Source of the DNA: Gammaproteobacteria bacterium | Lineage (GTDB): Bacteria; Pseudomonadota; Gammaproteobacteria; Acidiferrobacterales; SZUA-150 | DNA length: 19,039 nt | Assembly (NCBI GenBank): GCA_029880755.1 | Contig: JAOUNW010000018.1 | Location: 1 to 19,039 of the forward strand | Direction: 5' to 3' | Made by a program: the position numbers and the translations under genes | The notes under the pieces: model-generated | Told to the model about the DNA's origin: nothing | The model's input: only the letters and a program-made list of their open reading frames with translations | The model's database searches: none | Part shown: one piece after another, positions 14,316 to 19,039 of the stretch | How the letters are laid out: each line of letters begins with the position of its first letter | Numbering within the stretch: the first letter of the stretch is position 1

Positions 14316-16331
14316 TTAACCCAGCACTTCTTCAACGGCTTTCACCACGCTTTCCACGGTAAAGCCAAAGTGCTTGAACAATTCACCTGCGGGCGCAGAC
14401 TCGCCAAAGCGGTCAATACCAATAACCCTCCCATTCAAGCCAACATACTTGGCCCAGAAACCGGTGACACCGGCTTCCACTGCTACACGGGCCGTGACAC
14501 TGGAGGGCAACACCGATTCACGGTAAGCCTGATCCTGGGCGTCAAACACGTTAGTCGAAGGCATGGAAACCACGCGAATCTTCTTGCCGGACAATGACTC
14601 TGCTGCCTTCATGGCCAGATCCACCTCGGAACCCGTGGCAATAATGATGGCGTCAGGTGTGCCGCTGCAATCCTTGATGATGTACCCGCCGCGGGCGATA
14701 TCAGCAATCTGTTTATCGCTACGTACCTGGTGGGGTAGGTTCTGGCGCGAGAAAATCAGCGAACTTGGGCCGGTCTTGTGCTCAACCGCTTGTTTCCAGG
14801 CAACGGCGGATTCCACTGCATCACAGGGACGCCATACCATCATATTGGGAATCATGCGCAAGGTCGCGGTTTGCTCGATAGGCTGGTGAGTAGGACCGTC
14901 TTCGCCCAGGCCAATTGAGTCATGGGTGTAAACGAAAATACTCTGGATCTTCATTAATGCCGCCATGCGCAAGGCATTACGGGCATACTCGGAAAACATC
15001 AGGAAGGTAGCGCCGTAAGGAATAAAACCACCGTGCAGGGCAACGCCATTCATGATAGCGGACATGCCAAATTCACGAACACCATAATAAACATAGTTAC
15101 CGTCAGAAACGGTATTGCTTAATCCCTTGGAACCGGACCAGATAGTGAGATTGGAGCCTGCCAGGTCGGCAGAACCGCCCAGGAATTCCGGCAATAACGG
15201 GCCAAAACCGTTCAAGGAATTCTGTGACGCCTTACGGCTGGCAATGGTTTCTGCCTTGGCATTCACAGCATTCACAAATTCCATGGACTTGGCCTTCCAG
15301 TCTGACGGCAGTTCACCGCGCATGCGGCGCTCAAACTCAGCAGCCAATTTTGGATGGGCCTTCTTGTAGGCGGCAAACTTGTCATTCCAGGCTTTCTCGG
15401 CTTCTGCGCCTTTTTTCTTGGCGTCCCAACCGGCATATACCTCGGAAGGAATAACAAAAGGCTCGTGGTTCCAGTTCAGATTTTCGCGGGCAGCCTTGAT
15501 TTCATCTTTACCCAGCGGTGCGCCATGACAATCATGGCTTCCACATAAATTAGGCGCGCCATAGCCAATGACTGTTTTGCAACATATCAGCGAAGGCTTA
15601 TCGTTAACGGAACGGGCTTCCCGAACAGCTTTATCAATAGCCTTGGGATCATGGCCATCCACGTCACGTACCACATGCCAGCCATAGGCTTCAAAACGGC
15701 CCGGAGTATTATCGGTAAACCAGCCTTCCACGTGACCGTCAATGGAAATGCCATTGTCGTCCCAAAACGCAATTAACTTGCCCAGACCCAAAGTGCCGGC
15801 AAGAGAACATGCCTCATGCGAGATGCCTTCCATCAAACAGCCATCACCCATAAAGACATAGGTATAGTGATCAATAATATGATGCCCATCCTGATTAAAC
15901 TGACCGGCAAGAGTTTTTTCCGCAATAGCCATACCCACGGCATTAGTAATACCCTGACCCAGTGGACCGGTGGTGGTTTCCACGCCAGGCGCATAACCGT
16001 ATTCGGGGTGTCCCGGTGTCTTGGAATGCAGCTGACGGAAGTTCTTCAGTTCTTCCATTGGCAGGTTGTAACCGGTGAGATGCAGCAGAGAATAAATCAG
16101 CATGGAACCGTGGCCATTGGACAAAACAAAACGGTCACGATCAAACCATTCGGGATTGGCCGGATTGTGTTTTAAATGATCATTCCACAACACCTCGGCG
16201 ATATCGGCCATGCCCATGGGTGCACCGGGATGACCCGAATTGGCTTGCTGCACCGCATCCATACTCAAGGCACGAATAGCGTTTGCTAGAACACGACGAC
16301 CTGGTACTGCGTCTTCGGCTTTTGCTGACAT
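14316..16331 (-). CDS. tkt: Transketolase
   Basis: This thiamine diphosphate enzyme transfers two-carbon units between sugar phosphates in the pentose-phosphate and Calvin pathways, in the cytosol. The 671-residue length is normal. The pyrophosphate-domain His34 lies in NSGHPGAPMG (31-40), the ThDP/metal motif starts at GDG (162-164) and ends near N193, and CHGAPLG (268-274) is a further conserved part. The catalytic Glu420 lies in GVREFGM (417-423), and THDSIGLGEDGPTHQP (469-484) forms the second active-site loop. The start at 16331 has GAGAGGG seven bases upstream. It is the first gene of the cluster, and its placement with gap, pgk and fba supports a sugar-phosphate interconversion unit. 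Regulation probably acts on the ~540 bp leader with its inverted repeats. No anomaly was seen. Confidence 0.96.
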   Translation of the reverse strand: MSAKAEDAVPGRRVLANAIRALSMDAVQQANSGHPGAPMGMADIAEVLWNDHLKHNPANPEWFDRDRFVLSNGHGSMLIYSLLHLTGYNLPMEELKNFRQLHSKTPGHPEYGYAPGVETTTGPLGQGITNAVGMAIAEKTLAGQFNQDGHHIIDHYTYVFMGDGCLMEGISHEACSLAGTLGLGKLIAFWDDNGISIDGHVEGWFTDNTPGRFEAYGWHVVRDVDGHDPKAIDKAVREARSVNDKPSLICCKTVIGYGAPNLCGSHDCHGAPLGKDEIKAARENLNWNHEPFVIPSEVYAGWDAKKKGAEAEKAWNDKFAAYKKAHPKLAAEFERRMRGELPSDWKAKSMEFVNAVNAKAETIASRKASQNSLNGFGPLLPEFLGGSADLAGSNLTIWSGSKGLSNTVSDGNYVYYGVREFGMSAIMNGVALHGGFIPYGATFLMFSEYARNALRMAALMKIQSIFVYTHDSIGLGEDGPTHQPIEQTATLRMIPNMMVWRPCDAVESAVAWKQAVEHKTGPSSLIFSRQNLPHQVRSDKQIADIARGGYIIKDCSGTPDAIIIATGSEVDLAMKAAESLSGKKIRVVSMPSTNVFDAQDQAYRESVLPSSVTARVAVEAGVTGFWAKYVGLNGRVIGIDRFGESAPAGELFKHFGFTVESVVKAVEEVLG

Positions 16332-16431
16332 GAAATTACCCTCTCAAAAAATTATTAAAACTTGCGCTTGTTACGGATGCCCGCCAGACGATTCAGTTGT
16401 TGAATTCAGTTTCCGGCACGCCACCCCTTCA

Positions 16432-16457
16432 TGACAGACATTACCCCTGATCTGTCA
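16432..16457. promoter_or_regulatory. Dyad TGACAGA-N12-TCTGTCA upstream of tkt
   Basis: This is a perfect 7+7 inverted repeat with a 12-base spacer, about 100 bp upstream of the tkt start and just downstream of the candidate tkt -10. The half-site spacing of about 19 bp suits a dimeric regulator, though an RNA hairpin is equally possible. The regulator is not known. Confidence 0.4.
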
Positions 16458-16475
16458 CCAACTATCGGTTTCGCT

Positions 16476-16497
16476 CGCCCCCAATGGCAAAGGGGCG
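16476..16497. other. Inverted repeat CGCCCC / GGGGCG upstream of tkt
   Basis: A 6 bp GC-only stem encloses a 10-base loop. It overlaps the candidate tkt -35 region, so it could affect promoter access or lie near the transcript start. The half GGGGCG recurs at 16582-16587. Confidence 0.3.
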
Positions 16498-16533
16498 CTA
16501 TGCTAATGCTTTATTGCTGATAAATAAAGAAAC

Positions 16534-16588
16534 ACGCCCTGTCGATGGCAGCCATCGAGGGTTCCGGGGCACCAAAAAATAGGGGCGT
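16534..16588. other. Nested inverted repeats in the tkt / PhnD-like spacer
   Basis: TCGATGG (16542-16548) and CCATCGA (16552-16558) form a perfect 7 bp stem with a 3-base loop. It is enclosed by ACGCCC (16534-16539) and GGGCGT (16583-16588). It could be an operator or a structured leader element. It does not match any riboswitch I recognise. Confidence 0.35.
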
Positions 16589-16874
16589 ATTCTCCCTCAG
16601 CGTCCTGATTAGGGCAATAGGCTGGAAATATTGCGATTTTTTCCGCTGCCAGAGTTACCTATAAAAAATCTCTGGGTTGGCATAAGCACATGAAAGTTTC
16701 GTTATTTTCTCGCCACGTAATTGCCCGGCGTTTTTTGGCGCTTTCAACAATTTCAGCCCGTTTCCGGGTATCCGCCCTGACTCCTTTGTATTTCCACTCT
16801 TTTCTGGCACGAATCCTGCACCCCTCAAGGAGAACAACGATACAGACACGGAAACTATATATTATTAAATAACA

Positions 16875-17734
16875 ATGAGTTATCTAATACCAATGCGGGC
16901 TAACAATAAAATAGAGCGGCGCCAAGGGGTCATTGCCCGCTTTGCGCTAGCGTTATGGGTATTGGGCACTACCAGCCTATGCTTTGCGGATCCTGATCCC
17001 TTGGAGCTGGCCGTTCATCCAGTAATGTCGGAAGAAGATACGCTCCAGCGCTACCAGCCTCTGGCCGACTACCTGAGCCAGAAAATTGGCAGGCAGGTCG
17101 TTCTGCGTACCACCCCTAGTTTTTTTCCTATTGGAACAGCATACGTAAACCCGATAGTTATGATTTGATACTGGATGCGGCCCATTTTACTGACTACCGC
17201 GCCCAGAAATTTGGCTATGACATTTTGGCAAAAATGCCGGATTCGATTAGCTACAGCCTAATAATAAAGGAAAACGGGGACATTCATGGCCTCGATGACC
17301 TGGTAGGACAGACCGTCGCCACCCTTGGCGCCCCCAGCCTCGGCGCCACGCGCCTGGCAGCCATATTTGCCAACCCAGCTCGTCAGCCGATCATCACCAA
17401 TGTTGCCACTACCGATGAAGCGATAGAAAAATTAACTCAGGGGAAAATTCACGCGGCTTTCCTGCCAAGCACTGACATTATTCGAGCCTGGTCACGACTG
17501 GCCAATGTCAGGGTGATCGTTACAACTGAACCCATCCCGGAGGCAGCAATTTCGGCTTCACCCCGTCTTGAACTGTCGATCCGAAAAGCCATTCAGATTG
17601 CTTTATTGCATGCAGCAAAAACGGATGATGGCAGAGATATGTTGGCACAATTGAGTATCACAGGATTTTCTCCCGCTACCTCTCAACTGTATGCCGGCTA
17701 TTCCAACGCTTTAAAACAATATTGGGGATATTAG
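16875..17734 (+). pseudogene. PhnD-family phosphate/phosphonate-type periplasmic binding protein, split by a frameshift
   Basis: The first frame (from the ATG at 16875, or a second ATG at 16893) has a signal peptide ending near CFADPDP, then LELAVHPVMS and a YQPLADYLSQKIGRQV segment typical of PhnD-like binding proteins. It ends at TGA 17166-17168. The homologous remainder (SYWNSIRKPDSYDLILDAAH, then ALNxx-free LAKMPDSISYSL and DLVGQTVATLGAPS) lies one frame back. Adding one T to the run at 17120-17126 restores a continuous 286-residue protein of normal family length ending at 17734. Such proteins bind phosphate, phosphonate or unrelated small ligands, and no transporter genes are adjacent, so it may instead feed a sensory pathway (inference). 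No clear ribosome-binding site precedes either ATG. It could be a pseudogene, a sequencing error or a slippage-expressed gene. Confidence 0.8.
17120..17126 (+). other. T7 homopolymer at the frame change (slippery-site phase)
   Basis: In the upstream frame the run reads as T TTT TTT after AG, the X-XXY-YYZ phase of a -1 slippage heptamer. The downstream frame is closed by TAG at 17117-17119, immediately before the run, so the change must occur at or just after it. Confidence 0.7.
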
Positions 17735-17752
17735 AAAAGCGTAAGAGAATGG

Positions 17753-18217
17753 CTAAGCTGTGGGGTAAAATGCCTGCTTCAGGGCTTCCATATTAGGTAT
17801 ACCGACTACCCGACCACGAATATTCAGTCCCGAGGCAATATACTGGGAATCCCGAGGCGACTTCGCCGCCATTTCGCTGGTCATGGCAATATTGTGAGGC
17901 TGCGGTTCTGATGTCGATAACACCCCGAAAAACTCGAAAGCCTGACGACCGGGAATAGGAAAAAAGATCAGCACCTTCGATTTTGGTCCAATCCAAGGCT
18001 CGGCATCACCTAATAAAGTTTCAAAGGAGATCACGGGTACTGCGCGGCTACGCCATGCTATTACCCCCAAACACCATTTGGGCATTTGTGGTACCCGTGT
18101 AAAGTCCCTGACATTCACCACCTCAGCAACCGACGCGCTGGGTACCAACAACTGAACACTGGTGGTCGGAATTTCAAGCACATGAATGGGGATACCTGTG
18201 GGTTGCTGTTTCGCCAT
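17753..18217 (-). CDS. CheW-like adaptor, ChpC-like
   Basis: This 154-residue protein has a CheW-type beta-barrel pattern, including LLVPSASVAEVV (24-35) and the hallmark stretch WCLGVIAWRSRAVPVISFE (48-66). The latter resembles ChpC and other CheW adaptors of Pil-Chp systems that link receptors to the ChpA kinase controlling type IV pilus twitching. Its ATG shares one base with the stop of the upstream CheW-like gene (TGATG), a sign of translational coupling. It converges on the PhnD-like gene, with only 18 bp between the stop codons and no visible terminator. The ChpC assignment rests on context and length and is less sure than the CheW family call. Confidence 0.85.
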   Translation of the reverse strand: MAKQQPTGIPIHVLEIPTTSVQLLVPSASVAEVVNVRDFTRVPQMPKWCLGVIAWRSRAVPVISFETLLGDAEPWIGPKSKVLIFFPIPGRQAFEFFGVLSTSEPQPHNIAMTSEMAAKSPRDSQYIASGLNIRGRVVGIPNMEALKQAFYPTA

Positions 18218-18654
18218 CAGCGATTTCCCAACATTTGCAAATAAGCGCCAAGTTTGGCGGGATCCAGAACCAGGTTAATTTCGCCCTCGTTAATCCAGGC
18301 CGAACTGATTAAATGCCCGACCCCGGGAATCCAGTCGCCCAATGGGGTAAAAGGTTCAGGTATGATTTCTTCATCCGCCAGCAGTTGAATTTCTTCTGCC
18401 GCTAGTCCTACCGGTCGCGGAGCACCTTGTACAAACACTACACGCTGCCAATTGCCGTTGCTGGCTAAACGTAACTCACTGTCCAAAGCATAAGCAGGCC
18501 AGTCTCCCCCTTTATCGGCACGCCAGGCAACAGCGATGTCTCCCTCTTTTTTCGGACCGAGCGAGGCACGTTTTTCAATCGCCAGACTGGCGGCGCCATG
18601 CAATAAAAAACTGGCATCGCCGATACGGATACTAAGATATTGATGCTGTGCCAT
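18217..18654 (-). CDS. Divergent CheW-like protein
   Basis: This 145-residue protein resembles a shortened CheW domain, with YLSIRIGDASFLL at the N-terminus, a central RVVFVQGAPRPVGLAAEEI (90-108) resembling the CheW VGLxVD segment, and an INLVLDPAKL end. It lies 59 bp after the ChpA-like gene and overlaps the next CheW-like gene by one base. Its ribosome-binding site is weak. It is probably a second scaffold of the twitching-chemotaxis complex. Sequence divergence leaves its partner unknown. Confidence 0.75.
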   Translation of the reverse strand: MAQHQYLSIRIGDASFLLHGAASLAIEKRASLGPKKEGDIAVAWRADKGGDWPAYALDSELRLASNGNWQRVVFVQGAPRPVGLAAEEIQLLADEEIIPEPFTPLGDWIPGVGHLISSAWINEGEINLVLDPAKLGAYLQMLGNR

Positions 18655-18713
18655 CGGTCAATTTAAATCCGGTATTGTTATATTTTGAAGGAATGAGTCC
18701 TGACTCGACCGCA

Positions 18714-19039
18714 TCATTCGTCAAGTGTCAACATCCTGTCTATATTCGCAAACAGCTCATCTTCCTGGTAAGGCTTACTCATGTAAACGTTCACTCCCAG
18801 GCTCATGGCCTTATCCCTGTGTTTGGCGCCGGCACGTGATGTAATCATAATAATAGGAATGTGTTTTAGCCTGGATTCGGACCGCACCCGGGCCGTCAAT
18901 TCATAACCGTCCATGCGCGGCATTTCAATGTCCACCAGCATGACATCCGGAATACGTTCGCGCAACTGCTCTACGGCATCGAGGCCGTCTTTCGCCGTCA
19001 ACACCTCCATGCCGCGTTTCTGCAAATGCCGGCTGGTTA
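18714..19039 (-). CDS. chpA: ChpA-like hybrid histidine kinase, C-terminal receiver domain (partial, open at right edge)
   Basis: Only the last ~107 residues are in the window; the frame stays open to the right edge. The sequence is a CheY-like receiver: the phosphoacceptor Asp lies in LVDIEMPRMDGYE, the Thr in IMITSR and the Lys in MSKPYQEDEL. The phrases RGMEVLTAKDGLDA and SLGVNVYMSKPYQ closely resemble the terminal receiver of ChpA/PilL kinases of Pil-Chp systems. The full protein would lie mostly outside, so HPt and kinase domains cannot be checked. The CheW-like gene follows after 59 bp. The TTG at 19025 is not a real start. Confidence 0.85.
   Translation of the reverse strand, partial: TSRHLQKRGMEVLTAKDGLDAVEQLRERIPDVMLVDIEMPRMDGYELTARVRSESRLKHIPIIMITSRAGAKHRDKAMSLGVNVYMSKPYQEDELFANIDRMLTLDE

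Larger units (their letters stand above)
16332..16874. promoter_or_regulatory. Divergent intergenic region between tkt and the PhnD-like gene
   Basis: This is 543 bp without a convincing gene. It holds several inverted repeats, listed separately. A weak minus-strand promoter candidate for tkt is TTGCCA (16485-16490) with GATAGT (16461-16466), an 18-base spacer. On the plus strand a TATAAA at 16660-16665 lies inside a 6 bp inverted repeat (CCAGAG 16649-16654, CTCTGG 16670-16675). A 60-codon plus-strand frame at 16690-16872 has no family resemblance and is probably chance. Confidence 0.45.

Noticed and set aside
16690..16872. 60-codon plus-strand frame before the PhnD-like gene
   Set aside because: It shows no recognisable domain, poor composition for a protein and no ribosome-binding site; probably chance.
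1..19039. tRNA, rRNA or known riboswitch
   Set aside because: No cloverleaf-like tRNA, rRNA segment or recognisable riboswitch core was found by eye in the intergenic stretches.

Overview
The window looks like chromosomal DNA of a free-living, probably aquatic gammaproteobacterium with moderate GC. Three things suggest this. A compact central-carbon cluster (transketolase, GAPDH, phosphoglycerate kinase, a PykA-type pyruvate kinase and a class II aldolase of the Calvin-cycle subtype) is of a kind seen in autotrophic and methylotrophic gammaproteobacteria. Pil-Chp type twitching-chemotaxis genes lie at the right edge. A very large secreted calcium-loop/beta-helix protein lies in the left half. 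No RuBisCO or other diagnostic autotrophy gene is visible, so the lifestyle is an inference. Nearly everything is on the minus strand; only the PhnD-like gene is on the plus strand.

Left accessory region (1-8992), read 5'->3' on the minus strand. A promoter-like TATAAT precedes a 2068-residue exported protein with a signal peptide, two dockerin-like calcium-loop repeats, an Ig-like domain, four consecutive ~320-340 aa parallel beta-helix blocks, four Ig-like domains, a PKD-like domain and a small C-terminal alpha/beta domain. It is followed closely by a two-gene module present twice in tandem: a small lipoprotein with a carboxypeptidase-regulatory-like fold, then an exported protein resembling Zn-dependent phospholipase C / P1 nuclease. 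The order is lipoprotein A, truncated phospholipase-like A, lipoprotein B, phospholipase-like B (open at the left edge). The copies are mosaics. Two tracts (about 342 and 217 bp) are nearly identical and differ almost only at synonymous sites, while the flanking parts have diverged. Phospholipase-like copy A stops right after its shared tract and lacks the C-terminal His/Asp motif half. This region is the best candidate for an undescribed cell-surface system.

Central region (9155-16331). tkt, gap, pgk, pyk and fba lie head to tail on the minus strand, ending in a strong Rho-independent terminator. Hairpins without U-tracts sit in the tkt-gap and gap-pgk spacers and may set transcript stability or differential expression. 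The ~540 bp leader between tkt and the divergent plus-strand gene has several inverted repeats but no convincing gene.

Right region (16875-19039). A plus-strand PhnD-family periplasmic binding protein is split by a one-base frameshift located exactly at a run of seven T. It converges on two CheW-like genes that overlap by one base and follow the 3' end of a ChpA-like hybrid histidine kinase (only its terminal receiver domain is in the window).
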